Positions 44,096-52,312 are shown, counted from the first letter of the stretch. The stretch: DNA of 64,000 nt from PALSA-693 sp963729695 (GCA_963729695.1 CAVSOT010000009.1:124001-188000), one strand, 5' to 3'. A program made the numbers and translations. The notes: a model not told the origin generated them from the sequence alone.

Positions 44096-45244
44096 GTGAA
44101 CAGCGACCTCTTACTGGCCCTGGTCGTCATCACGGCCTTGGCCTTTGACTTCACCAACGGGTTCCACGACACCGGGAACGCCATGGCGACGTCCATCGCC
44201 ACGGGTGCACTGCCACCGCGCGTTGCGGTGTTGTTATCGGGCGCCCTCAACCTGGTGGGTGCATTCCTATCCTTCAGCGTGGCTGCCACCATCGCCAGCG
44301 GGCTGGTGAGCACCGGGCTGATCAACCTCACCGTGGTGCTGGCCGGATTGTGCGGCGGCATCACCTGGAACCTGCTGACCTGGTACTTCGGGATCCCCTC
44401 GAGTTCCTCTCACGCCCTCATCGGCGGAGTCATCGGCGCCACGATCGCCGCCGCGGGGTCGCACGCGGTGAAGTGGCAGGGTCTGGTGTCCAAGGTCATC
44501 ATCCCCGGAATGCTCTCCCCGTTCATCGCCTTGGGCATCGCCGCCATCGGCACCTGGTGGGTGTACCGCATCACCCAGGGCGTGGCGAAAGGAACCCGAT
44601 CGCACGGGTTCCGGATCGGCCAGATCGGCTCGGCGTCCATGGTGTCGCTCGCCCACGGCACCAACGACGCCCAGAAGACCATGGGCATCATCACCCTGGC
44701 CCTCGTTTCCGACGGGGCGCTGGCGAGCGGGTCGAAGGCGCCGGTCTGGGTGATCGTTTCGTGCGCCCTGGCCATCAGCCTCGGTACCTGGCTCGGCGGC
44801 TGGCGGGTCATCCGCACCATGGGCAAGGGCCTGACGGAGATCGAATCCCCGCAGGGCATGGCGGCCGAAGCCTCGTCCGCCTCCGCCATCCTGCTCTCCA
44901 GCCACTTTGGCTACTCGTTGTCGACCACCCAGGTGGCCACTGGATCCATCCTCGGGTCCGGAGTGGGTCGGCGCACCGAAGTACGGTGGAACGTGGCGGG
45001 TCGGATGGTCTCCGCGTGGATCGTGACCATGCCCGCGGCGGGCGCGGTGGGGGCTCTCGCCTACGGGATCGCCAACGGCATCGGCGGCAACGCCGGTGGC
45101 GTCGTGGTCTTCTTGATGGTGATCGCTATCGGTTCCGTGTTCTTCCTGCTGTCCCGCAAGACCAAGGTCACCCCGGACAACGTCAACGCCGATTGGACCG
45201 GCCATGTCGGCGGGTTGGCCCCAACCGAGCCCGTGGCGGTCTGA
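44096..45244 (+). CDS. pitA: PiT-family inorganic phosphate transporter
   Basis: A 382-residue membrane protein with about ten helices. Both PiT signature repeats are visible: DFTNGFHDTGNAMATSIATGAL at 18-39 and LAHGTNDAQKTMGIITLAL near 184-202. GIPSSSSHALIGG near 101-113 and FGYSLSTTQVATGSILGSG near 279 are the paired loop motifs. PiT proteins bring in metal-phosphate with protons. The GTG at 44096 has no Shine-Dalgarno, but TAAATACT lies 6 bases before it, so the transcript may be leaderless. The order pit, small membrane protein, DUF3349 matches Rv0545c-Rv0544c-Rv0543c of Mycobacterium tuberculosis. PHO-box-like units upstream suggest phosphate control. Confidence 0.95.
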   Translation: MNSDLLLALVVITALAFDFTNGFHDTGNAMATSIATGALPPRVAVLLSGALNLVGAFLSFSVAATIASGLVSTGLINLTVVLAGLCGGITWNLLTWYFGIPSSSSHALIGGVIGATIAAAGSHAVKWQGLVSKVIIPGMLSPFIALGIAAIGTWWVYRITQGVAKGTRSHGFRIGQIGSASMVSLAHGTNDAQKTMGIITLALVSDGALASGSKAPVWVIVSCALAISLGTWLGGWRVIRTMGKGLTEIESPQGMAAEASSASAILLSSHFGYSLSTTQVATGSILGSGVGRRTEVRWNVAGRMVSAWIVTMPAAGAVGALAYGIANGIGGNAGGVVVFLMVIAIGSVFFLLSRKTKVTPDNVNADWTGHVGGLAPTEPVAV

Positions 45245-45245
45245 G

Positions 45246-45524
45246 ATGGGCATGATGCTGGCCATATCGGATAAATGGATCAACCTCAACGCCCTGTGGA
45301 AGATCTGCGTGGTCGGGCTGATCTGCGGGGCCGGACTGCCGGCCATCTTCGCCATCGGGCTCCGACTGCTGAGCCTCCCCGGTCGTGGGGTCGCCGCCGT
45401 CTCCGAGGACGACGAGCAGATTTACTTCGGCAACGTCGCGGGCGCCATCGGCGCTGGGGTCTGTTTTGTCATCGTGCTGGTTGCGATCGGTCTGGGTATC
45501 TTCTGGATCGTCAGCAGCAGCTGA
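45246..45524 (+). CDS. Small two-helix membrane protein of the pit operon (Rv0544c-like position)
   Basis: 92 residues with two membrane helices: LWKICVVGLICGAGLPAIFAIGLRLL and IGAGVCFVIVLVAIGLGIFWIV. They are joined by a polar loop with an acidic patch (SEDDEQIYFGN). The ATG at 45246 comes right after the pit stop (TGAGATG), so translation is coupled. It holds the same place as Rv0544c in mycobacteria, which suggests a conserved accessory role with the phosphate transporter, though no activity is known. Confidence 0.85.
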   Translation: MGMMLAISDKWINLNALWKICVVGLICGAGLPAIFAIGLRLLSLPGRGVAAVSEDDEQIYFGNVAGAIGAGVCFVIVLVAIGLGIFWIVSSS

Positions 45525-45541
45525 GCAGAAAGGATCCAGCC

Positions 45542-45850
45542 GTGGCGCGCACTGGAATTCTCCAGAAGGTTCTGGATTGGCTTCACGCCGGCTACCCCCA
45601 GGGTGTACCCCAGCAGGACTACTACCCCCTTCTGGCCTTCCTGGCTCGCAGCCTCAAGCCTAATGAGGTCAGCGAGGTGGTCACGGCCTTGCAGGTGGAC
45701 CTGGCGTTCGGCGAGCAGACGTCGACTGCCGACGTGCAAGCGGCTATCGAAGCGGTCACCAAGTCGCCGGCGCTGGCCCAGGACGTGCGGCGCATCGAGG
45801 ACAAGTTGCGGGAGTCCGGTTGGGAATTGGAGCCCGCTGCCGAGCGCTAG
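45542..45850 (+). CDS. DUF3349 family protein
   Basis: A 102-residue soluble helical protein matching DUF3349: LQKVLDWLHAGYPQGVPQQDYYPLLAFLARSLKPNEVSEVVTAL at the N-terminus is the family core, followed by VQAAIEAVTKSPALAQDVRRIEDKLRESGWEL. GTG at 45542 with AGAAAGGA upstream. Third gene of the pit operon, as Rv0543c in M. tuberculosis. The family is largely restricted to actinobacteria and its function is unknown. Confidence 0.92.
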   Translation: MARTGILQKVLDWLHAGYPQGVPQQDYYPLLAFLARSLKPNEVSEVVTALQVDLAFGEQTSTADVQAAIEAVTKSPALAQDVRRIEDKLRESGWELEPAAER

Positions 45851-45873
45851 CGCGCCTTCTGCCCTTCGGGGCC

Positions 45874-47100
45874 TCAGGCGGGCCTGACTCGGAGCTGCTC
45901 GAGGCTGGTCCCCGTGGCCGCCAGGATCGCCGTGTTGAACAGTTGGCAGCCCCGCTCGTTCCGGCCGTACACGAGCGACTGGTTGGCGCCGGTCTCGAGT
46001 GTCCGCTGCTCCTGTCCGGCGGCCCAGTAGTCCTGGTTGTCGAGCACGGCCGTACAGGTGTACTTGATGAGCTCGAGCTCCCGCTGGCGCGCCTCCTCGT
46101 CGAAGTCTGGCGTGGCCGTATAGACCGTGTGGATGGTGATGCAGCTGTCGCCGGTCACCGGGAGGACCTGGTTGAACTCGAGCTTGTTGGCCGCCGGCTG
46201 GTACTCGGTGTCGGGTTGGGACACCAGGGTGCAGCTGATGTTGGGGAAGAGCACGTAGTGGTAAGGGGCGTAGAGCACCGGCTGCCATTGCTCTTCGGGG
46301 ATGTCGCGGAGCAGGTCCAGGCTCCGACTAGCGAAGGCGTGCCGGACGTGTGGCCCGAACGGGTCGATGGTAGAGACGTCGCCGTACATCAGGTTGGTGC
46401 CGGTGCTGCTGTGCAGGTGGTTGAAGTGGTAGACCTCGTTGAAGGTGTCCATCACGAGCTTCCAGTTGGCCTGGATGCGATGAATGTGCGGGTCGTCCAC
46501 CCGCTGGAAGCCTTCGAGACCGAGGGCGCCGATCTCCGGGCCCAAACCGGCCAGATGGTCGTCCACGTCGATGGGTGGGCCGGGTCGGGCCCGGACGAAG
46601 ATCAGGCCGTGCTGTTCCGCCACGGGCAACGGAACGAGCCCTCGGTCCTCACGCGTCAGCCCCTCGAAGGCCGGGGCGTGAGGCAGACCGACCAATTTGC
46701 CGTCCAGGTCGTAGGACCAAGCGTGGAACGGACAGGTGAAACGCCGGGCCCCGTCTCCATGCCCGGCAGCGACCGGGACGCCCCGGTGCCTGCAGGCGTT
46801 GATGTACGCCCTGAGGTCGCCCCCGGCGGACCGAACCAAGAGCACCGGGGTACCCGGCAGGTCGATCGCCTGCCATGATCCTGGCCCGTCCAGGTCCGAG
46901 CTGAGGGCAACCAGGAGCGGGACCCGGTGGAAGATCTGGTCGATCTCGCGGTCGTATTGCTGCCGTGACGTGAAGTACGCCACGGGCATTTCCATCAGCT
47001 CCTCCGCGTAGTGGGTGCTGTGGTCGTCGATGAAGCCGAGCAATCTCTTGACGATGTCCTGGTAGGTCTCGACGAAGTTCACGGCAGAAGTCTGCTGCAT
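45874..47100 (-). CDS. Aromatic-ring-hydroxylating-type Rieske oxygenase, alpha subunit
   Basis: A 408-residue terminal oxygenase alpha subunit. The [2Fe-2S] Rieske site is C103-R-H105 (CRHRGVPV) and C123-PF-H126 (CPFHAW). The catalytic iron site is in NWKLVMDTFNEVYHFNHLHS near 208-227, with the spaced Asp/Glu and His ligands typical of RHO alpha subunits, and a later Asp expected in DNQDYWAAGQ. It differs from the KshA-like Rieske protein at 9751. There is no beta subunit, ferredoxin or reductase next to it. ATG at 47100. It is convergent with the pit operon and 13 bases downstream of the ABC permease gene, so it may be read from the exporter promoter. Substrate unknown. Confidence 0.9.
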   Translation of the reverse strand: MQQTSAVNFVETYQDIVKRLLGFIDDHSTHYAEELMEMPVAYFTSRQQYDREIDQIFHRVPLLVALSSDLDGPGSWQAIDLPGTPVLLVRSAGGDLRAYINACRHRGVPVAAGHGDGARRFTCPFHAWSYDLDGKLVGLPHAPAFEGLTREDRGLVPLPVAEQHGLIFVRARPGPPIDVDDHLAGLGPEIGALGLEGFQRVDDPHIHRIQANWKLVMDTFNEVYHFNHLHSSTGTNLMYGDVSTIDPFGPHVRHAFASRSLDLLRDIPEEQWQPVLYAPYHYVLFPNISCTLVSQPDTEYQPAANKLEFNQVLPVTGDSCITIHTVYTATPDFDEEARQRELELIKYTCTAVLDNQDYWAAGQEQRTLETGANQSLVYGRNERGCQLFNTAILAATGTSLEQLRVRPA

Positions 47101-47113
47101 CCGGCGGCGCTCG

Positions 47114-47836
47114 TCATTTTGTCTGGGTGATGAGCCGTTCGCGATCGAAGATGGCTGAGGCCATTTTCCACCCGAGGCGGTCCAGAATCAGCAGGCCGGC
47201 GGCGAAGGCGATCGCCACGCCGAGGGTGGCGGGGATCACGTTGAAGGCGATCAGGGAGGTCACGGCCACGGTGGGGAGGCTGATGAGGACCGAGAGCTGC
47301 CCTGCCGTGCGGGGGTCGCTGGATCGGGCGGAAACCGCGATACCCACCCAGATGGACCACGCCGCCAACAGCGGGGTGAAGACCACCTGGGCGATCAGAT
47401 CGGGTCCTCTGACGAGGGCGGACGCTATGTCCGCCCGAGCGAACAGCTCGACGATGGCGATGTAGGCGGCAAAGACGGCGTAGGCGACGACGACCGCAGG
47501 GACGAAGGCGGCCAGAGCCTTGCCGAGGAGGAGCTCTTCCCGGCGGACGGGCGTCGACAGGAGCGGCTCCAACGTCCCTTGCAGTCGCTCGCCGACGATT
47601 GAGTAGGCGGACAGCGCGGCCGGCACCAGGGCTGGGATGGCCAGCATGTAGACCAGCGAGTGCTCGTGGTGGAGCGCGCTGGATGCGCTCGATGGCAGGG
47701 TGAAGACCTGAATGATCGGCTGGATGAGGAAGATCAGCGGCAGGACGGCCATGGCGTAGATGATGTTGCCGTTATGGCGGTACTCCCGAAGCTCCTTTCG
47801 GAAGATCGCTCGTACTCGACGGGTGCTGATACTCAT
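47114..47836 (-). CDS. ABC-2 type transporter permease
   Basis: A 240-residue membrane protein with six predicted helices, including IIYAMAVLPLIFLIQPIIQVF, LVYMLAIPALVPAALSAYSIV, FVPAVVVAYAVFAAYIAIVELF, LLAAWSIWVGIAVSA and VTSLIAFNVIPATLGVAIAFAAGLLI. Between helices 2 and 3, GERLQGTLEPLLSTPVRREELLLGK is the signature of Nat/CcmB-like ABC-2 permeases. The ATG at 47836 has GAAAGGAG upstream and overlaps the ATPase stop (ATGA); a longer upstream frame would lie inside the ATPase gene. Works with the ATPase at 47833-48811. Cargo unknown. Confidence 0.92.
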   Translation of the reverse strand: MSISTRRVRAIFRKELREYRHNGNIIYAMAVLPLIFLIQPIIQVFTLPSSASSALHHEHSLVYMLAIPALVPAALSAYSIVGERLQGTLEPLLSTPVRREELLLGKALAAFVPAVVVAYAVFAAYIAIVELFARADIASALVRGPDLIAQVVFTPLLAAWSIWVGIAVSARSSDPRTAGQLSVLISLPTVAVTSLIAFNVIPATLGVAIAFAAGLLILDRLGWKMASAIFDRERLITQTK

Positions 47837-48811
47837 GGCGCGCTCCTTTCGCCGGTGTCGACGAGCTCCAAGTAAACGTCCTCGAGGGAATGCTCGGACT
47901 CGCTGATCCTGAGCACGTCCGCGCCGGCGGCCACGAGCGCCCGGGCGGCTGCGGGCGCGGCCGCCGCGTCGTCGGACACCGCGAGCACGTAGTCGGCGAG
48001 CCCGCGCCTTTCCCACCCGTCCACACCCGGCAGCGCGGCAAAGATCCGGGCCGGTTCGGCGAGCGGCGCCCGCGTTCGCACCGTGAGCGTCTTCGCAAAG
48101 AGGCGATCGCGCAGCTCTTCGGGCCGGCCGATGGTACGCAAGGTCGTGTTGAGAATGGCGACGCGGTCACACAGCCGTTCCGCTTCCTCGAGGCGATGGG
48201 TGGTGAGAAAGATCGTGATCCCGCGTTGTCGGAGGTCCTCGATGAGCGCGTGCACGTCTCTGGCTGCGGCCGGGTCGAGGCCGGACGTGGGCTCATCCAG
48301 GAACAACACTTCCGGTTCGCTCAGCAGGGCCCTGGCCGAGCGCGACGCGCTGGCGCAGACCTTTGGAGAGCGCGCCACAGGGGTCCTTGGCTCGATCTCG
48401 CAGATCGACAGAACCCAGCGCCTGCTCGATGCGGTCCCTCGGTTCGGGTATCTCGTACAGGTCAGCGAAGCAGAGCAGGTTGTCTTCCACGCTGAGCCGG
48501 AGGTACAGCCCCGGCATCTCAGGCATGATCGAGATGCGTTGGCGGATCCGGGCGCCGTTGTCCGAGGTCAGGGGGATGCCCGCCACCGTGGCGGAACCCG
48601 ACGTGGGCATTATCAGGGTGCCGAGGGTCCGAACGGTTGTGGTCTTGCCGGCGCCGTTCGGGCCGAGAAAACCGAAGATCTCGGCTCTATCCACCTCGAA
48701 CGACACGTTCTGGTAGGCGATCCGTTCGCCGAAATGCTTGCTGAGGCCTCTGACCGAGAGCGCCGGGGCACCCGCCGGCTGGCCATCGGTTGGATCGGGG
48801 GTGAAGAACAC
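47833..48811 (-). pseudogene. ABC transporter ATP-binding protein (single frameshift)
   Basis: About 326 codons from a GTG at 48811 with GCGAGGA upstream. The first frame has LSVRGLSKHFGERIAYQNVSFEV, Walker A GPNGAGKTTT and the signature LSKGLRQRVAL. The second has ARALLSEPEVLFLDEPTSGLDP (Walker B) and the H-loop THRLEEAERLCD. They join near 48339, where CTCGGCCAGG on the coding strand must lose one G to read RVALARALLSEPE. All motifs are otherwise intact, so a sequencing error is likely; if real, the exporter is inactive. The stop overlaps the permease start. The upstream palindrome at 48855-48864 lies in the promoter region shared with the divergent SPFH gene. Confidence 0.88.
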
Positions 48812-48854
48812 GGTTCCTCGCCGTTCCGCCCACCCTTGGGGCTTGCCTAGTAAT

Positions 48855-48864
48855 GTGATATCAC
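48855..48864. promoter_or_regulatory. AT-rich palindrome between ABC exporter and SPFH gene
   Basis: GTGATATCAC is a perfect 10-base palindrome in an AT-rich patch (48848-48885) that stands out from the GC-rich surroundings. TATGATAAGTACAT follows immediately. It lies 44 bases from the ATPase GTG and 45 bases from the SPFH ATG, so one regulator could act on both genes. The regulator is not encoded next to it. Confidence 0.45.
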
Positions 48865-48908
48865 TATGATAAGTACATGGTATCGAAGCCGTCAAGCGGG
48901 AGCGCAGA

Positions 48909-49832
48909 ATGAGCAAGCAACAGTCAGACGCACCGACCCAGGAGTTGGGGCCGGTCAACGAGACCGCAGCCTGGTCGGCACCAGGCGTTCTGGTCTTGGT
49001 TGTCGGCATCGGCATCCTGATGGGCGGGGGCGCCCTCGTGGGGTTCGGTGCGGCCCAGGACGGACACTCGACGGTTCGGACGGTATGTCTCGTGGTCGGC
49101 ATCCTGTTGATCGTCGCCGCCTGGCTGATCTTCCGGGGCCTGACCGCAGTCGTGCCGGGCGAGGCGCGAGTGGTGCAGCTCTTCGGCCGTTATCACGGGA
49201 CCATCCGCACTTCGGGCTTGCGCTGGGTCAATCCCTTCGCCGAAAGGCGGAAGGTGTCCGTTCGGGTGCGAAACCACGAAAGCGCCATCGCCAAGGTCAA
49301 CGATGCCGACGGCAACCCCATCGAGATCGCTGCCGTTGTCGTCTGGCAGGTGCGCGACACCGCCAAGGCCATCTATGCCGTGGACGACTTCACCAATTTC
49401 GTGGCCATCCAGACGGAGACCGCTGTCCGGCACATCGCATCCAGCTATCCCTACGACGGGCGAGGCTCGGGCCGCCTTTCCCTGCGCGACAACGCCGAAG
49501 AGATCATCCAACGGCTCTCGGCCGAGATCGCCGACCGCGTGCAGCCGGCAGGGGTCACCGTAGTCGAGTCCCGCCTCACCCGGCTCTCCTACGCCGCCGA
49601 GATCGCTCAAGCCATGTTGCGCCAGCAACAGGCCAGTGCGGTCGTCGCGGCGCGCCAGCGCATTGTCGAAGGAGCGGTGGGCATGGTGGAAATGGCCCTG
49701 CAGCGGTTGGAGGAACGCGACGTCATCGAGCTCGACGAGGAGCGCAAAGCGGCCATGGTGTCCAACCTCCTCGTCGTGCTCTGCAGCGAGCAGGCCACCC
49801 AGCAGGTGGTCAACACCGGCTCGCTCTACTAG
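48909..49832 (+). CDS. SPFH/band-7 (stomatin/prohibitin-like) membrane protein
   Basis: 307 residues. Two N-terminal membrane helices (APGVLVLVVGIGILMGGGALVGF and TVRTVCLVVGILLIVAAWLIF) are followed by the SPFH domain: VVPGEARVVQLFGRYHGTIRTSGLRWVNPFAERRKVSVRVRNHES and VVVWQVRDTAKAIYAVDDFTNFVAIQTETAVRHIASSYPYD. A helical C-terminus follows (QAMLRQQQASAVVAARQRIVEGAVGMVEMAL). Such proteins oligomerise on membranes and scaffold other proteins. ATG at 48909 with GGGAGCG upstream. Nineteen bases downstream is a small Arc-type protein, so the two form an operon; the divergent ABC exporter may be functionally tied (inference). Confidence 0.92.
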   Translation: MSKQQSDAPTQELGPVNETAAWSAPGVLVLVVGIGILMGGGALVGFGAAQDGHSTVRTVCLVVGILLIVAAWLIFRGLTAVVPGEARVVQLFGRYHGTIRTSGLRWVNPFAERRKVSVRVRNHESAIAKVNDADGNPIEIAAVVVWQVRDTAKAIYAVDDFTNFVAIQTETAVRHIASSYPYDGRGSGRLSLRDNAEEIIQRLSAEIADRVQPAGVTVVESRLTRLSYAAEIAQAMLRQQQASAVVAARQRIVEGAVGMVEMALQRLEERDVIELDEERKAAMVSNLLVVLCSEQATQQVVNTGSLY

Positions 49833-49851
49833 CAGACGCATCCACGCGAGC

Positions 49852-50061
49852 ATGAGCGAACGCAAGAGCGTACTGCTCCGGCTGGACCCGGCCGTTCACG
49901 ACTCCCTGGCCAGCTGGGCCGCCGACGAGCTTCGCAGCACCAACGCCCAGATCGAGTTTCTGCTGCGCCAGGCCCTGCTCGACGCGGGCCGGCTGCCCAG
50001 CCGGGCCGGCAAGATGCGCAAGCCCGGTCGGCCCCCGGCGCGAAACGCCACCGAAGTGTGA
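49852..50061 (+). CDS. Arc/ribbon-helix-helix type small protein
   Basis: 69 residues. The N-terminal RKSVLLRLDPAVHDSLASWAADELRSTNAQIEFLLRQALLDAG has the ribbon-helix-helix pattern: a beta strand of alternating residues, then two helices, the second starting STNAQIEFLLRQAL. The C-terminus is basic (KMRKPGRPPAR), including a GRP hook-like element that could contact DNA minor groove. No toxin gene is adjacent, so it is more likely a dedicated regulator or partner of the SPFH gene upstream than an antitoxin. It may bind the palindrome at 48855 (inference). Confidence 0.82.
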   Translation: MSERKSVLLRLDPAVHDSLASWAADELRSTNAQIEFLLRQALLDAGRLPSRAGKMRKPGRPPARNATEV

Positions 50062-50089
50062 CGCGTGCCCCGCGCCCAACCCCGACGTG

Positions 50090-50884
50090 TTAGTAGCCAG
50101 GGAAGGCGCGACGGAGGTCGTCGAGGGACAGCTCGCCGGATACGCGCACCAAGGTTGGGGTGTGTGGCGGTGAAAGTCGGCCCGCGGTGAGTCGCAGGAA
50201 GGCCTCGGCTGGCATGGACGCGGTTGTGCCTGCATGTGAAGCAGGGCCCTCGGCCAGGGCGGCGTTCTCTTTGCATATCTCGAGCGCATAGCTGCGATCA
50301 GGGTTGCTCGTGCCCACGGCCACCTGCCCCACCTTGGCGGACGGTTTCGAAAAGAAGCCGACGAAGTTGGGCAGGGCGTCCAGGATAAAGGGCAGGGTGT
50401 ACTGGGGCACCACGGCGGTCTCGTCGAAGGCCACGTCGACGTCCCATCGATGGAGGCCGACCTCACTCAGGCGCATGGAGGTGAAGAAGGCCACGCCGAT
50501 CGGCTTCGGCAAGAACCCCAGATCGATGATCTTGGTACCCAGAGCGTCGGCGTCGAGGGCCTCCAGGGCCTCGGTCAGGCGACCTTCCCAGACCACGAAG
50601 CTGGCCGCCTTCTCGTCGGGTGTCATGGCGTTCCACCGATCCCAGATCGCGGGCATCGCGTCAGGGTTGCCATGACCGGCCGTCAACGTCCCCAGACTGA
50701 TCTCCGCCCCCGCGCCCAGATGACTGAGCACGTCGGCGATGGTCCACTCCGATGAACCCGACAGCTTCCGCAGGTCGTCGCTGTCCAGTCGGTTCACCAC
50801 GTCAGTGAATTCGTCATGGGCGGTGCGGAGTGCCGCGATGGCCGCCCGCGCCTGCTCCACCCGCTCGTCATCTCCACCTGCCAT
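50090..50884 (-). CDS. DinB-fold / mycothiol-dependent maleylpyruvate isomerase-like protein
   Basis: 264 residues. The N-terminal four-helix DinB-like metal-binding domain starts VEQARAAIAALRTAHDEFTDVVNRLDSDDLRKLSGSSEWTIADVLSHLGAGAE (His about 56 is the first metal ligand), and the second set of ligands is in MRLSEVGLHRWDVDVAF (HRWD near 145). The C-terminal domain is the small SCP2-like domain found in actinobacterial MDMPI proteins (LTAGRLSPPHTPTLVRVSGELSLDDLRRAFPGY). Family members use mycothiol; the substrate here is unknown. ATG at 50884; the ribosome-binding site is weak. Not clearly in an operon with the P450 upstream because a strong hairpin intervenes. Confidence 0.88.
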   Translation of the reverse strand: MAGGDDERVEQARAAIAALRTAHDEFTDVVNRLDSDDLRKLSGSSEWTIADVLSHLGAGAEISLGTLTAGHGNPDAMPAIWDRWNAMTPDEKAASFVVWEGRLTEALEALDADALGTKIIDLGFLPKPIGVAFFTSMRLSEVGLHRWDVDVAFDETAVVPQYTLPFILDALPNFVGFFSKPSAKVGQVAVGTSNPDRSYALEICKENAALAEGPASHAGTTASMPAEAFLRLTAGRLSPPHTPTLVRVSGELSLDDLRRAFPGY

Positions 50885-50971
50885 GGTCGCAGCATACGAG
50901 AAGGCCTGAGACGAGGGGTACCGATCGACCCCTTTGGTAGCCCGGGCGGTCTTCCTGTCAGCCGTCGCTTC

Positions 50972-51013
50972 TTTGGTATCTAAACCGCGTATTACGCGGT
51001 TTAAATACCAAAA
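50972..51013. terminator. 20-bp inverted repeat, probable terminator of the P450 gene
   Basis: TTTGGTATCTAAACCGCGTA at 50972-50991 and its complement (19 of 20) at 50994-51013 leave only TT at the centre. It is much more AT-rich than its surroundings and begins 34 bases beyond the P450 stop in the reading direction. As a cruciform or RNA hairpin it would be very stable. A role as operator for the gene at 50884 is the alternative. Confidence 0.6.
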
Positions 51014-51047
51014 ACCATTTTCGGCCGGGGTCGGCTCCGCTGGTGAC

Positions 51048-52232
51048 CTACATGGTGGACGAGGGGACGTTCACGTCGAGGAAGCCTCCATCGGGTCCCC
51101 ACGCGAACATGCTGTGGCCGAAGTCGATATCGCGAAGGCGGTATTCCGGGGCCAGGGAGAGGAGTCGCTCCAGCGCTACCTTCGTTTCGAGGCGGGCGAG
51201 GGGTGCTCCCAGGCACAAATGCGGGCCGAAGCCGAAGCCGTGATGGGACTTTTGCTCACGTCGAAGGTCGAAGGTTTGCGGGTCCACCCACCGGTTGGGA
51301 TCACGATCGGCCGCCACGTGGAGGGCGTACAGGGCGTCGCCGGCGCCAAGATCGGTGCCGGCCAGCACGGTATCGGTCACCACCCGGCGCGGGGTCATGT
51401 GGCTGACGCCCGCCCAACGAAGGACCTCCTCGATCGCGGCCGGCACCAGGGAAAGATCCGTCGCCACCAGGCGTCGCTGCTCAGGATGCTCGGCCAGCAC
51501 GACCAGGCAGTTGGCCATCAGCTTGGCCGTCGTGTCGTAGCCCGCCAGCAGGAGGAGAACGGCTGCGGAGCGGATCTCCCCTTCGCTCAGTTCGGACATT
51601 CCGAGCATGGCCGTGATCAGATCGTCTTGGGGATGCTGACGCCGCCGCTCGATTTCCTCGGCCAGGTAGGCGTTGACCTCATCGCCGGCCTGGCGCATCG
51701 TTGCCCGGCCGCCGGCGTCCTCGTGACCAAACGACAGATTGGCGACGATGTCGTGGGACCAGCTGCGAAAGTCGGCGTGGCGCTCTGGTGGGACACCGAG
51801 CATCTCGGCCACGATCACCGTCGGGATCATGGTGAAGTCGGCGATCAGGTCGAAGTCCGCCCCGCCCGCGACCAGGGGAGCGAGCAGCTGGTCGACGACC
51901 TCACCCAGTCGGGGCTCCCACCGCGCCACCGCCTGGCGGGTGAACAGCGGGGAGAGGCAGCGGCGTAGCCGGACGTGCTCGGCTCCGTCCACCATCATCA
52001 TGTTGGGGGCGTCGAACCAGGTGATCAGTGTGGGATCGCCGTTCATCGGGGTGAATCGCTGCCCCGAGTCGGTCAACACCACGGTGCAATCGTCGAACCC
52101 CGTCACCAGCCAACACTTCATGGGGTCGCTCCAGACAACGCGACCCGTGGCCCGGAGCTCCTCGTAGAGGGGGTACGGGTCGTCTACTACTGACCGGTCG
52201 AAGAGGTTCACGTCCAGTCGCGGCTGTCCCAT
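51048..52232 (-). CDS. Cytochrome P450
   Basis: A 394-residue P450 closely similar to the pair at 1-2139. I-helix AGYDTT at 230-235, K-helix E269-x-x-R272, heme loop FGFGPHLCLG at 333-342 with Cys340. The ATG at 52232 follows GGGAGGA with 8-base spacing; a longer in-frame start at 52286 would run into the promoter. Next upstream on the same strand is a TetR gene, with the palindrome at 52297-52312 between them; downstream is a strong hairpin. No redox partner genes are present. Substrate unknown. Confidence 0.95.
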   Translation of the reverse strand: MGQPRLDVNLFDRSVVDDPYPLYEELRATGRVVWSDPMKCWLVTGFDDCTVVLTDSGQRFTPMNGDPTLITWFDAPNMMMVDGAEHVRLRRCLSPLFTRQAVARWEPRLGEVVDQLLAPLVAGGADFDLIADFTMIPTVIVAEMLGVPPERHADFRSWSHDIVANLSFGHEDAGGRATMRQAGDEVNAYLAEEIERRRQHPQDDLITAMLGMSELSEGEIRSAAVLLLLAGYDTTAKLMANCLVVLAEHPEQRRLVATDLSLVPAAIEEVLRWAGVSHMTPRRVVTDTVLAGTDLGAGDALYALHVAADRDPNRWVDPQTFDLRREQKSHHGFGFGPHLCLGAPLARLETKVALERLLSLAPEYRLRDIDFGHSMFAWGPDGGFLDVNVPSSTM

Positions 52233-52296
52233 CAAAGCAGTCCTCCCGTATCCGACTGCAGGGCGAAGTTGACCTGCAGCTCCCAAAACGGCTACC

Positions 52297-52312
52297 GCAA
52301 TAGTACACTTGC
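52297..52312. promoter_or_regulatory. Operator-like palindrome upstream of P450
   Basis: GCAATAGTACACTTGC reads GCAA-N2-GTAC-N2-TTGC, symmetrical at 12 of 16 positions, 65 bases upstream of the P450 start and just downstream of the TetR gene on the same strand. It differs from the CCAAC-N6-GTTGG sites at 4.5-9.7 kb, so a different TetR protein (52381-52998) is the natural candidate. Confidence 0.4.

Noticed and set aside
49852..50061. Antitoxin of a toxin-antitoxin pair
   Set aside because: No toxin-sized gene follows or precedes it on the same strand; its partner in the operon is an SPFH protein.
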